Source: Aphelenchoides besseyi (taxonomy: Eukaryota > Nematoda > Chromadorea > Rhabditida > Aphelenchoididae). From it: a stretch of 64,000 nt of DNA. Each line of letters begins with the position of its first letter. Position 1 is the first letter of the stretch. The stretch spans positions 3,658,001 through 3,722,000 of the forward strand of contig JAMPIQ010000001.1 in assembly GCA_024699855.1 (NCBI GenBank), given 5' to 3'. This document shows, one piece after another, positions 51,562 through 64,000 of the stretch. Under the pieces are notes generated by a model. The model ran no database searches. It was not told where the DNA came from and saw nothing but the letters and a program-made list of their open reading frames with translations. Made by a program: the position numbers and the translations under genes.

Positions 51562-53391
51562 ATGCGAGTCTCAAGTTGGGCTCCGTATTCCAATTTGGAT
51601 TTGTGGATCATTCTTTTGGTTTGTGTCTCCAACGTGAACGCCCAGTTTGCATCGCATGAAAGAGCGTGGTTTTGCAAGGACTCTGAAGCCGTTCAGCCAT
51701 GTGCCGACAGTCCCTCATCGATCGATCGTTTCAACAACGAAAAAGTTTATCCCATTCTTCAAAAGTTACTTCAAAAAGATTTCTTCAAATTCTACAAGGT
51801 TTGACAATCTCCTTCACAATTAGATTGAATCAAATATTTTCAGGTGAACATGGAAAAACCGTGTCCGTTTTGGCCGGAAGAACGTGAATGTGCCTCCAAA
51901 GAGTGCGGTGTGGAGCATTGCGATGATGAAGTGCCAATCGGACTTCGTAAGGCAAAGATCGTTTTGTCGGTGGTACGTTCAACTCCGAGTGCCGTGGCGG
52001 ACAAAAATGGGACTTTTAATAACACTGCACAGTCTGTTCTTGTAACCAACACACTTAACCACCATTCCAATGATTTGTCCACCACGTGCACTTCTGTTTC
52101 CTCGTCAAAATCGTGTACTGCTCAGGTGGACGACAAGAAGACGACAAACAAAGAGAAGAAATGTGAAACCGGAAATCAATTCGATCCATTGGATCGTTCT
52201 CTTACGGAGGGCGATGTAGCCCAGCTCGCGGACATGGAATCCTTCGAAGATTCGAGTGATCGATTCTGCGATTTTGAAGGTAAATTTATCAAGCAGCAAG
52301 CTTGTAAGCAGTGAAGCTCTTCTAGACGACACATCAAGTGATTTACATTATGTGAATTTGTACAAGAATCCCGAACGTTATACCGGCTACAAGGGAAATT
52401 CCGCATTGAAAGTTTGGCAAAGCATCTATCAAGAAAATTGCTTCAAACCGGATCCACGTTTCGACAAAGATTTTCTCCTCCATCCATCCGGCAACACAGG
52501 AATGTGTTTGGAGAAACGAGTCTTCTATCGTCTTATCTCTGGACTCCATTCAGCTATTACCGTTTCAATTGCTGCTCATAATTACAAACCAGGTATTTCG
52601 GCACAAACGAAATCGACTAGTGACTTTGAATTGTTGTAGCTGTCGGTGCATTTGGCGAAGGAACTTGGTTCCGCAATGTAAGAGAAATACACGGATCATT
52701 AATATTGATGATTGCTTTTTAGACTGAGATGTTCAAAGGACGTTTCGGTACGAAATGGAGTTGGGAAGGACCGGAACGTTTAATGAATCTCTACTTTGTT
52801 TATCTGTTCGAATTGCGCGCATTGGTCAAAATTGCACCGTATCTCGAGAAAGAACTTTTCTATACGGGCAACGAGATAGAAGACGCAGAAACACGACAAG
52901 CTGTTGAGCAGTTGGTTGAGATTTGCAAGGCCTATTCGAATCATTACGATGAGACGACTCTGTTTACGGTATAGCTTTTATCTTGTCCATTTATCTGATT
53001 GTTGCTTTCAGGGTCCCGATTCACAAGCACGTTTACTGCGCGAAGAGTTTCGTCAACATTTTATGAACATTTCTCGAATCATGGACTGCGTTGATTGCGA
53101 TAAATGTCGACTTTGGGGTAAACTACAAACTCATGGAATGGGAACCGCGTTGAAGATTCTTTTCTCCGATCTTCCACAATCACAATATCGTAGCGGAAGC
53201 TTGGAGTTACCATTCAAATTGACTAGGTGAGTAGAAGTCAATGACACACAGAACGATAAGCTTGTTGCAGAAACGAAGTTGTCGCTCTTATTCAAAGTTT
53301 CGGACGTTATTCATCAAGCATTTATGAAGTGGAAGAATTTCGTCGTATAATGTTACCCGAACTGCCCTCAGATTTGCATTCCGAATTATGA
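51562..53391 (+). CDS. ero-1: Endoplasmic reticulum oxidoreductin 1 (ERO1)
   Basis: ERO1 is an ER-lumen flavoenzyme that reoxidises protein disulfide isomerase and passes electrons to O2. It starts at ATG 51562; the N-terminal hydrophobic segment [14 protein letters not shown] is a signal peptide. Conserved blocks: [135 protein letters not shown] and [11 protein letters not shown]. The active site [19 protein letters not shown] has the CxxCxxC arrangement. It ends [12 protein letters not shown] at TGA 53389-53391. A Ser/Thr/Asn-rich insertion (about residues 115-195 from the start) lies between the N-terminal cysteine region and the catalytic core and is longer than I recall for vertebrate ERO1. 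About seven introns. Confidence 0.95.
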
Positions 53392-53668
53392 TTCAGGTTT
53401 TCGTTTTGTCGTCCCGGTTTTTTTCGCTTACTAGTCCTATTTATATGCATTTGTCCATGTGATTGCCTTTCTTACGCATTAGGCATTCAGCAATTACATT
53501 GATGCCGAACTCGATCACCTAATTAGTTTTCCCAAACCGCAATATCGTCCATCAACTATGGGTATATGCAGTGTAATTTATGCGCCTTTCTAAGGTCAAT
53601 AGTTTGTGTACATAATAAAAAAAATCGACGATCGGTATTACGAAAAGAAAAATTGGAAAAAAACGTGC

Positions 53669-55163
53669 TTAACGTCGTGGTTGCACGGTCACCACATCAT
53701 TATCAAAATGAATAACATAATCATCTTTTAAACCGGCTAAGGGATTCGAATTCTCGTCATTTGCGCTCATTGGTCGTGAGTTTCCCGGCGGTAAAAGTCG
53801 CAGAAACATAATACGAAGCTCTTGGTTGAAAATTGCGATATCTTCATTGCTCATGTACGGCAACTCAATGTCCTGATTGTGCTCATCCTCCAAATCAATT
53901 TGCATAAAATCGATTCCTTCAATCGTGTCCAGCTTCAATTTCTTGTCGCGAGAATAACTGAAAATCGAATTAGTTCGATTTCGTCGTTGATCGCTTACCG
54001 AGCTTGACGTAGACGTTGTCGTTCCGGACCGTGATAAATCGACAAGCTGATAGTCTCGTTTCCCGATACCAATTCATTCCACAACAAACTGTTGATGACA
54101 GTAATTTTCACCGTCTAAACGAGCTTCGCTATTTAAGCTTTCATGGTGCTAACTCACTTGAACACGTCGTGAAGATTTTTCCAAAATGAAATACGGTGGT
54201 TCGATGGTCACTTGACTGAACGGAATGAACTCTTCTTTTCGTTCCGACAATTGACTTTGATTCATTTCAGGACTGATTTTCGAGGCTTTGATGTGCACAA
54301 ATGCAGTACTAAAGGTGAACTTTAGTTATTGGTGAGTTCACAAACTCACCGATGTCCAACGTTCTTTAGCGCAAACAACGTGGTTCTGTTTTCGCTTAGA
54401 CGTGTTGCGTAGTGTCCAGAAGAGGCCGGCATAATGACTCCCGATGACAATGAACTTTTTGGATTGACCTTCAGTTGAACAATGCGAACTGATGTTACTC
54501 CACCATAGCCAATGAGAATCATTTGGTACTTCTTTTTTGGAATCGATCTATTAGAAATATTTGCAATTGCGGAGATACGCAGCTTTGTGGAGTAGAGATT
54601 TTCTAGCGGCGGTTTGAACTTCACTTCAATGTTTTTGGTTTCATGACACGGCAACAAGAAGGCTCGAAACTCTTGTGAAATCTGAAATAAAAGCTCGTCT
54701 GAAGGAGTCGAATGGCAAACAAACCGAAAACGGATTTGCGATGGACAACTCATCGTTATCGAGTTTGACTTCAACGAAAACATCGACCGTATAGTTGGAT
54801 TTTATTGGAATCATGATCACTTTTGTGGTGCCCAATTCCGCATAACCACAGTGTTTGACTTGTTTAATCTCCAAGTTGGATTGTCGTTGAATAGAATTCC
54901 TACAAAGTAGTTTAAAACAAGGCTCGTCAATTGATCGTTTACCCAAACGGGTTTGTAGTCGAAAAGGCGGTGTTATCACTGCAAATACTGTTTGCTATTT
55001 TGTGACGATTAGATCCTTGAATTGGGGACTCTTTGTGACGAGGAAATGGAGCTCGATCGATTGGTGTGGAAACGTAGATGTGCCGGTTATCGGTGGTTGA
55101 AGAGGACAAATAATCGGAAGAGGATGGATATCCATTATCTGAGCGCCGATGCACTAGAAACAT
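53669..55163 (-). CDS. spd-2: SPD-2/CEP192-like centrosome protein
   Basis: SPD-2/CEP192 proteins recruit pericentriolar material and kinases during centrosome maturation. Exons join in phase: an N-terminal Ser-rich piece from ATG 55163 (MFLVHRRSDNGYPSSSDYLS) ends at GG|GTAAACG, and a 43-nt intron leads to NSIQRQSNLEIKQVKHCGYA. The next exon reads AELGTTKVIMIPIKSNYTVD and DELSIANPFS, and another 43-nt intron leads to ISQEFRAFLLPCHETKNIEV. Then come MILIGYGGVTSVRIVQLKVN and RTTLFALKNVGHR. These have the beta-sandwich pattern of ASH (ASPM-SPD-2-Hydin) domains. The C-terminus reads IEPPYFILEKSSRRVQ, MSNEDIAIFNQELRIMFLRL and VIHFDNDVVTVQPRR. At about 400 aa it is shorter than C. elegans SPD-2, so an N-terminal part may be missing or undetected. 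The assignment is from domain pattern. Confidence 0.65.
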
Positions 55164-55647
55164 TCACTTTCTAATTACCAAACACCTCCAAACTCACAGC
55201 GAATGCTTATCGAACTGTTGTCCGTACCACTGGATTGAATGTGTGATCCTGCAATCGAATTTACAATCTTATTCAGTGGTCACGTCAAGTTACCCATTTA
55301 TCAAATCTTTGAGCCAACCAACAGGATCAACCAACAGCTCTGTGAGAGCAACCAAAAGACGCGCGCAAATCGAAAACGTTTTCCTTAGCGCCCAGTGCGT
55401 TCAGTTGGCTCGTGTTGTCAAGTGTGATCTGAAGAGGTGGATGTCACTCGTCATTCATTCAACCGTTCGTAAGCCGACCATTGATTCACGTATGAGACCT
55501 CGCTTATTAGTTCAAAAATCACGTTTTTTTCAATTGGTTATTATCGACATGTTCTTTTGCCGATTTTGTTCTTTTAATTTTTTCGTGTTTTGAAATTTTT
55601 GTCAAGTGATTTCGATCGGATGTTTACAGGAAGTTTATGAAAGAGAA
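55164..55647. other. Divergent region between the SPD-2-like and four-TM genes
   Basis: No firm coding sequence. A possible further minus-strand exon lies at about 55200-55255 (after TTGCAG, ending at GTGAGTTTGG) and could be an upstream exon of the SPD-2-like gene. TGTTTACAG at 55629 is a good acceptor just before the four-TM start. Confidence 0.4.
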
Positions 55648-56643
55648 ATGGTGATTCTGGTCGATAAAGTGCGCAGTTTTCTCGTGCGATTAAGAGATCA
55701 AACCAACGTCACCTACTCCCGATTCGGACGTCCAGGTAATCGAAAGTTAGTTCGCTCTCTGTAGTCGTTTAGGTGAACAACAAGACGATTTGCCGTTGCC
55801 GACTTCGATTCACGTGGCATCGTTCAACGAAAATGCACCACAGTTCATGTTCTTCCGTTATTGGCACGTGCAAAATGCCGCAGCCGTATGTTCTTATCAA
55901 ACAATGATATTCAAGTGGGTAGTTTAGGCGTGTGCCTGTTTCGGAATGGCGATTGTGATTCTCACGTTCGTCAGCGGATTTTTCGAATTCAATTGGTACG
56001 ATCATGGAAAAGGCGTTGATTTCAGCGCACTTTTACTTCTTTTCGCTTTCTTGACCATTGGTGTTCTTATCCACTATTACGTGCTTCTTGCCATCAAGAA
56101 ACAAAACGCCTACTACTTGGTTCCGTTCATTTGCATTTACGTACTTGTTGGAACCGTGGTATTCTTCGGCATTCTGACATTGATGTAAGCTTGATTGCTA
56201 GTCTCAAATTAGCTCTTTGTTTCAGGTTTAAATGGCTCGATTCCCATTCTGAAGCTTCTCATCGGTCCATTTCCTTTATTCTACTCGGAATGATCATTTT
56301 CATAACCGTTCTGGTAAGACAGCTCATTGATTGGAAATAACTTCTGATGGATTTCAGTTAATGATGCTTTCGGCAATCATTAAACTTCGACAAGTGAGTT
56401 TGCAACGTCAGTTCTGAATATAATCGATTCATTGCAGTACCTGTCGATGAAGACCTTACATGACATGGAAATGAAAGTTGCGGAAAAGAGTGTAAGTTTA
56501 TTCCAATGAAGCGAACGACGTTTTCAATTTAGAAAAGCGAGAACCCAGCACTGCAAATTGTTATCGCAACATCGAACGGTCACTCCAATCCAAACGAACA
56601 GTTCAGTCCGAACGGTGAAAACGAAACCACGAGAACTACGTAG
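55648..56643 (+). CDS. Four-transmembrane protein of unknown function (nematode LAPTM4/DUF7027-like pattern)
   Basis: Exons join to a protein of about 250 residues with four predicted membrane segments: AACACFGMAIVILTFVSGFF, ALLLLFAFLTIGVLIHYYVL, LVPFICIYVLVGTVVFFGIL and ISFILLGMIIFITVLLMMLS. The cytosolic N-terminus reads ILVDKVRSFLVRLRDQTNVT, and the stretch before TM1 is QFMFFRYWHVQN. The tail is short and polar (NGHSNPNEQFSPNGENETTR), ending at TAG 56641-56643. The chosen start is ATG 55648, 19 nt after a TGTTTACAG acceptor; an upstream exon is possible because the frame is open to the acceptor. The FxYWHVxxAxx start of TM1 and four-helix layout resemble nematode LAPTM4/DUF7027-type membrane proteins. 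This is tentative. Confidence 0.7.
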
Positions 56644-56902
56644 TATCCCCGAATTCATGGTATTCTTCCCGACAGCTATTCTCCCATTACTTTCCTACTT
56701 AACAAAATGTTATCGAGATTTTCTTCACGCCGCATAATGACTTAAAATTTTTGCTTTGATTGTATATTTTCTAGTACCAAAAAAGTAACCGTTAGTTGAA
56801 CATAAACGCGTCTAGTTCTCTCTTAACACACAAATTGCAAATGAAAACGAAGAAGTTTATTGGAGTAAGTCGAATTGGAGACATTGTCGTGGGTAAGTTC
56901 GA

Positions 56903-57148
56903 TCATTCGGCAAGTGCTGGAGCGAGAGGTACCGAAGGAACGTCTTTCGTTTCAACGGCCGGTTTTGCGGTTTTTGTGAAGTAACCTGAAAGACAAATCG
57001 AGTTGTTGATTGCGAACACAAACTCGCCAGGAACGGCGGTTGGGGTTTTCAGTTGGTCGTTGGGATCGTTCAAATTGTTTCCACCACGATTCATCAACAT
57101 CCAGCCGAAAACAGCAACGCCGAGAGCCAAGAGAACGTAGAGAAACAT
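56903..57148 (-). CDS. Small single-pass membrane protein
   Basis: From ATG 57148 the protein begins MFLYVLLALGVAVFGWMLMN, one hydrophobic helix at the extreme N-terminus. It continues RGGNNLNDPNDQLKTPTAVP and ends KDVPSVPLAPALAE. It is about 81 codons if read straight through. A GTGTTCGC...TTTCAG stretch (about 35 nt) inside PGEFVFAINNSICLSGYF could be a very short intron, which would shorten it to about 70 aa. I do not recognise the family. It lies 329 nt downstream of the HYPK-like stop, on the same strand. Confidence 0.55.
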   Translation of the reverse strand: MFLYVLLALGVAVFGWMLMNRGGNNLNDPNDQLKTPTAVPGEFVFAINNSICLSGYFTKTAKPAVETKDVPSVPLAPALAE

Positions 57149-57477
57149 GTCAAATCAAAGAGCAAAAGACGACGAGCACCAGGCAGCCGAAGAAAATGAA
57201 AACTTGCGGTCATTTTCGACTTTTATAGTCCCGGCTGAGAAATTTGAATATTTTCATTATCCCCGCATTCCAATTCTACGCAGATGGAAGATCCCTGATA
57301 ACTTGTTTTGACAGACTTATAACATAGACATCTAACAGCAAGCAGTGATTGACAACACTCATATGACCACTTTGTACTGAACTCAATTTTTAAGAACAGT
57401 AAGATAACAGTTTGGAAGATTGTTATTTCAATGTCAGATAAACTTTTCTTTACTAATATGAAAAACAAATGAATGAA

Positions 57478-57792
57478 TTAAGCAGTGGAGTGGATACCGA
57501 GAAGTTCGTTGAGCGCACTCCGAATTTCACCGCGATGTTTGATGAGATAACGTTCAGCTGTGGATTTGTTCAGTTCCAGTTCATTCATCAGAAGTTTCAC
57601 GTCTTCAGCGCGCAGAGAAATAACTTTCGCAGCATCGGCTTTCAAGTGGTCAACATTTCCGGCACCATCGGATTGAAGATCGTCTTTGTCGGCGTTGAAA
57701 TCGGTCAGATTGGCCATATCAACCGCTTGTTTGTCGTGTTTGTCGACAGCAACTTCTTCGACTTCATCCGCAACCTCGTTCTTTTCGGACAT
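57478..57792 (-). CDS. HYPK: HYPK-like protein (NatA-associated, UBA-type C-terminal domain)
   Basis: HYPK binds the ribosome-associated N-terminal acetyltransferase NatA and huntingtin. The single frame starts at ATG 57792, 11 nt after a CTTTCAG acceptor, and encodes 104 aa. An acidic N-terminal half (MSEKNEVADEVEEVAVDKHD, NLTDFNADKDDLQSDGAGN) is followed by KADAAKVISLRAEDVKLLMN and ELELNKSTAERYLIKHRGEI, ending RSALNELLGIHSTA. The latter is the NAC/UBA-like three-helix domain with the V-x-I-...-EDVxLxMxELEL signature of HYPK. The family call is strong. The only competing idea is another small NAC-UBA protein. Confidence 0.85.
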   Translation of the reverse strand: MSEKNEVADEVEEVAVDKHDKQAVDMANLTDFNADKDDLQSDGAGNVDHLKADAAKVISLRAEDVKLLMNELELNKSTAERYLIKHRGEIRSALNELLGIHSTA

Positions 57793-58156
57793 TTTGTAGA
57801 ATCTGAAAGACGTCAATCTTACTGCCAAGTACGTGAAAAAGCTTACCGTTGGAATAGCGCTTCTAATGTAACTAGTAGGTTGAATAATTGCACTTAAAAG
57901 GCACACAAATTCCAAGGAAAAACAAAATGCCACGAAATCGTTGTGTCAAAGTATCTTGTTAGGGTTTTTGTTGTCTACCAATTAAGAAATAAGACCATTA
58001 CACTTATACGGTTGTTTCTTTTGTATGCCTCTTAATGAATAGAATCTTTATCTTCAACAAATTTAACAACAATCAAGCACCTCGTGTGTCAGCGGATATG
58101 CGAATAATTATAAGGAAATCGGATCGTGAACGTTTCTCGTTGTTCAACTTGTTTCT
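57793..58156. other. Intergenic region between HYPK-like and SLC7 genes
   Basis: About 360 nt without coding sequence, between two minus-strand genes. It contains the 3' end of the transporter and the 5' end of the HYPK-like gene. Confidence 0.5.
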
Positions 58157-60021
58157 TCAGTCACACACAAAAAGATCTTTTGGAGCGAGTGAGTGAATTT
58201 AACTGGAACTAAAGGTTAATGTGTGAATGTCTGCAAAAACTTACCCCATAGTCCGTAGAGGGCTGTCGGTCTTTTTTCCGAATGAACAAAAATCAAATAA
58301 GCGGGAACACCGGACACGATGATCAGAACTGCGGCAAATAGTTCGTAAGGTTGACGTACAAATGGTGCTACCAAAATGTAAAAGCATAAGGCGAGGAAAA
58401 CGAGTGGAATTGCAATATGGAACTAAAATACGAGAATAATCGTCAATTCAACCTTCCACTCGCCCTGATAGGTCGTGGCAATTCCGGATTGTAGATACGC
58501 ATTTTCACTAACGCCAATATCGACATTGCTACAACCGACGACTCACTGAACGAAAGATAGTTGATGAGCACAAGAACATCGGCAAAATTGAGCATAAGAA
58601 CGGAGAGAACGGCAAGAATCACTAATGACGGAACGGGAGTCATATAGCGAATTGAAATCATCGCGAGTAACTCCGGTAGTTGACCGTCTCGTGCTCCAGC
58701 AAAAAACATACGAGAGCTCGTGAAGATGATGCCATTGACAGACCCAATACACGAAATTGCTACGAATAACGGCATCAAATGTCTGATTGGACCAAGAACG
58801 CGATTAGCAAACGTAAACGCAACAGCCGGCGATTCTAGCACCTCTTCGGGAGTCAGAACGGCAAAGTACGCACAGTTAACAGCCATGTAGATAATTGTAA
58901 CAACCGGTAGCGAAATGTAGATTGCACGAGGAAGATTTCTGAAATCAAACGAAAGTAAACTGTGCATAACGACAACTCACTTATAAGGTTCTTTGATTTC
59001 TTCGGTAACAAAATTAAGATAATTCCTGCAAATAGAGCACATAAGATGAAGTTCAAGTGTGTAATTACTTACCAACCAGAGTAACTGAAAACTCCTTGGT
59101 AAAATGCGAGAGCAATTTGCGGTAAACTGAGATCAATCGAATTTGTTTTGGGCATACGCAAATTCTCAACATTTCCTGCAAAATTGCATTCAGTTATTGT
59201 TCATCATTTAGATGTCACCTAAAGCTACGTAGACAACACCCGCAAGAATAATAACCACCAGAGCACCGAGCTTAGCAATCGTCGATACGTCTTGAGTTCG
59301 TGTAGACCAACGAACTGAATAACAATTGATAATCGTCAGAATAACTAAAAGTGTTTGTTTATTCCACTCTTCTGGTTCAAATATACTAATGACGCTAGAC
59401 GCAAGAACTCGTGTAACGAAGTCCGATGGTTCACAACCATCGTAAAAAGGCTGAAGGATGTAAGAAGAAAAAGTTAAAGCCATGACTGCGATTGATGTTG
59501 GATTCACTATAATAAGAGAAATCCAAAGAAACAGGAATGCGGGTACTTTGCCGAATGCCTAAATGTTCCAATCAAATGAACATGACAACAAAACTGCAAA
59601 CTTCGTAGATATAAGCGTAATCACCGCCGCTTTTTGGAATCGTTGTCCCAAGTTCTGCGTAACATAGAGCACTAAAATCGAATCCGTTAAAGTCGTCATT
59701 AACTTTCAACTCATTACCCACACAACGAAAACAAACCGCATGCTAACCAAATAGCTAGTGAATACGGAGCGCTTCCCGTATGCATCAAAACTCCTACAAT
59801 CATCTTCCGTTTACTAATTTCAATTCCAAATTAAGACCTTTTGGTGATACAAAGATTCCGGAACCCACAATCACACCGATGATTATCGCACATCCATTGA
59901 ACAAAGAGATCTTCTGTTTAAGTCCCACAGTTGCTGTTTCGGATTTAGTTTCCGGCTTATTCAGACGTTGCTTATCCATTTTCGTGGGACTCACATTTCC
60001 AGGCCGTTTGCCCGAACTCAT
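58157..60021 (-). CDS. Heteromeric amino-acid transporter light chain (SLC7/LAT family)
   Basis: SLC7 light chains exchange amino acids across the plasma membrane, usually as a disulfide-linked pair with a 4F2hc-type heavy chain. It starts at ATG 60021 with a polar N-terminus ([19 protein letters not shown]). TM1 region: [20 protein letters not shown] followed by SGIFVSPKG, the signature GSGIF. Later blocks: [54 protein letters not shown] (whose Cys fits the heavy-chain disulfide), [23 protein letters not shown] and [20 protein letters not shown], then [20 protein letters not shown] and [17 protein letters not shown]. The end is either shortly after GLW by read-through (TAA) or via a last small exon to TGA 58159-58157. 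About nine introns, some 12 TM segments, near 480 aa. It corresponds to nematode AAT proteins; the specific member is not assigned. Confidence 0.92.
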
Positions 60022-61472
60022 AATTAGACGAGAAGCTGAAATAGTTCGCTTAAGAACACGATTGATAGGTCAACGATGAAACACGAGCAAATCGAAAGCC
60101 AGACGTGACGGATCGAAGGATTGAATGTTTGTGGAAACGTCAGTGTGATGCAAAATGAGCGGCCAAATCCCACCCGCGATTGTCCGGAATTTGGACGTAA
60201 AAAAAGCGAATTCTTGAGCGAATAAAAACGAAGCTCGCGCAATGTTTTCGTCCAAATTCCCCTTCGAAAAACCACGAACACACGACAAAAAGTCGAGCAT
60301 CAGAGGAACGTAGGCGAGGAATCCAATCGAACGTATCGTTTTCAGATTGGGGCCAAAAAAGAGGGAAAAACAAAAAAAGATTGAGTCACGTCCAAGAGAT
60401 CTCTCAAACTGCTCATTGGATTTTGTTTGGTCCTCAGCGAAGACGGAAATTGAGCGCATAGTCTCGAGTCCAAACGAAATGGCCAACGGACGGCGGAATG
60501 ACCACAGGGTTGAGGGTTTTTGGTGAAAAGTTTCTGATTTTGACTTCGATCACCTGTTCAATTAAAATGCAACGAACGAGACGTTTGCGCGCAAAAATTG
60601 TCATAAATTTATCAGACCGCCGACAAGTGACATCGTTGTAAACTCCCACGCCGACTCTCAACCACGTACTCTGCCCGGAATCGTATTTTTTCAATTCGAT
60701 GAGCAAAGAGCGAACGGAAACAATAACGAAAAGTTTTGTCAAATTAATTGACAAACATTTTCTTTTAGCATCACCGACACCGAAGATCGATGGACAACAC
60801 ACTTGTATTAGCATTGAGAGCTCAAACAAAAAAAGTTTATTTGACAACAGAAATCAAATTTTTATTGCAACATTTGTGGATAAATCAAAGTGTTTTGTTT
60901 TTGTATTGTCGGCTGCTTCGGTTTTGATGGCTTCCGGAGAGGCACCGAAATGGTAATTAGACGGCAGCTGTCGGTCAGGGGCCGGACATCTGCTTACTTT
61001 AGGTCACGACCAGTTCATGAGCCCAATCCGCGCGGCTTGTGTTCCGAAGGCCGAAGAAAAATGAGCGGATTTTGGTCAAGAAACGGACCACACCATTTTC
61101 AGTCAAACACATGCCCTCGGCCAACAACGCCTTCTGAAGTATGGCAACCGCTTTTTCGCGGCCCAAATGCACTCGTCCTCGTCTCATGCCATTTTTGCTG
61201 CGCACGTCGCGGCCATTCGGCTTTCGCTCTTCGGCGCCTGCGGCCGCATGAGCCAAAGTCTTCGTGGCACAACGTCGAGACCCTTCATAGCACACGCTCA
61301 ACGTAATTCGGTGCGTTTGATTTGATGTCGTTGTGGTGGTGGTACGTCGTGTTAATCGTGGATTTGAACAACGAATTATTAGCTTATTGCATAATTTGTA
61401 GATTTCTCAACACCTTTCATTACAATCCATGTGCCTGTAGTACGTAAGCTGTTTCGTTGTTATAGTCAATAG
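60022..61472. other. Divergent upstream region of SLC7 and CELF genes with a GC-rich stretch
   Basis: No supported gene. Long open frames on both strands at 60070-60486 and 60890-61306 overlap each other in antisense and lack conserved blocks. The part from about 60930 to 61330 is visibly richer in G+C and CpG than its surroundings, which may reflect a promoter or 5' UTR exon of the CELF gene. A TATAGTCAATAG segment precedes the CELF ATG. Confidence 0.45.

Positions 61473-64000
<2,528 letters not shown>

Noticed and set aside
55243..55593. Plus-strand frame of 116 codons before the four-TM gene
   Set aside because: No conserved blocks and no in-phase link to the four-TM exons was found. It probably lies in the divergent promoter region.
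60070..60486. Minus-strand frame of 138 codons upstream of the SLC7 gene
   Set aside because: No conserved blocks. It overlaps the likely promoter/5' region, and other frames in both directions are similarly open.
60890..61306. Overlapping open frames on both strands (138 and 100 codons)
   Set aside because: They arise in a GC-rich patch with few stop codons. Neither reads like a conserved protein.

Overview
The window looks like nuclear DNA of a nematode. It carries eukaryotic multi-exon genes with GT..AG introns that are mostly 43-50 nt long. The closest recognisable relatives are nematode proteins: a LEC-1-type tandem galectin, UNC-75/CELF, ERO-1 and SPD-2, plus a cysteine-rich secreted protein of the EB-module type. 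Several neighbouring same-strand genes are separated by only about 110-170 nt, with an AG acceptor close to the ATG, as in trans-spliced nematode operons. The species cannot be named from the sequence. Gene calls were made by reading conserved protein blocks, splice sites and phase by eye. Gene spans are therefore firmer than individual exon edges.

Layout. 1-4.4 kb: SK-type calcium-activated potassium channel (minus). 4.4-14.4 kb: a sparse region with Ser/Pro-rich minus-strand exon chains that may be distal 5' exons of the channel or separate fast-evolving genes, and an unrecognised 159-aa protein at 13.9-14.4 kb. 15.0-15.6 kb: ribosomal protein uL14/RPL23 (plus). 15.7-33.1 kb: the complete cytoplasmic dynein 1 heavy chain (minus). 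Its one long intron (2,041 nt, 24.8-26.9 kb) holds a whole three-exon gene on the opposite strand for a zeste/Myb-SANT-like DNA-binding protein. 33.9-37.0 kb: plus-strand cluster eIF2-beta, glomulin-like protein, NDUFS3. 37.0-40.4 kb: cysteine-rich EB-like secreted protein (minus), whose 1,993-nt intron holds a plus-strand C2H2 zinc-finger gene. 40.9-41.3 kb: orphan fragment of the nuclear cap-binding protein CBP80. 42.4-43.6 kb: tandem-repeat galectin (minus). 45.7-47.7 kb: dynein light intermediate chain and HSBP1 (plus). 47.9-51.0 kb: minus-strand cluster TAF10, seryl-tRNA-synthetase-like protein, METTL1. 51.6-53.4 kb: ERO1 (plus). 53.7-55.2 kb: SPD-2/CEP192-like centrosome protein (minus). 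55.6-56.6 kb: four-TM protein (plus). 56.9-57.8 kb: small membrane protein and HYPK-like protein (minus). 58.2-60.0 kb: SLC7 amino-acid transporter light chain (minus). 61.5-64.0 kb: CELF/UNC-75 RNA-binding protein (plus), cut by the window edge.

Most genes are housekeeping: translation (RPL23, eIF2-beta, METTL1), transcription (TAF10), oxidative folding (ERO1), respiration (NDUFS3) and microtubule transport or centrosome (dynein heavy chain, dynein light intermediate chain, SPD-2-like). The most unusual architecture is the pair of ~2 kb introns, each housing an oppositely oriented gene for a probable DNA-binding protein, in a genome where introns are otherwise close to minimal size. No rRNA, tRNA, CRISPR array or transposon was recognised.
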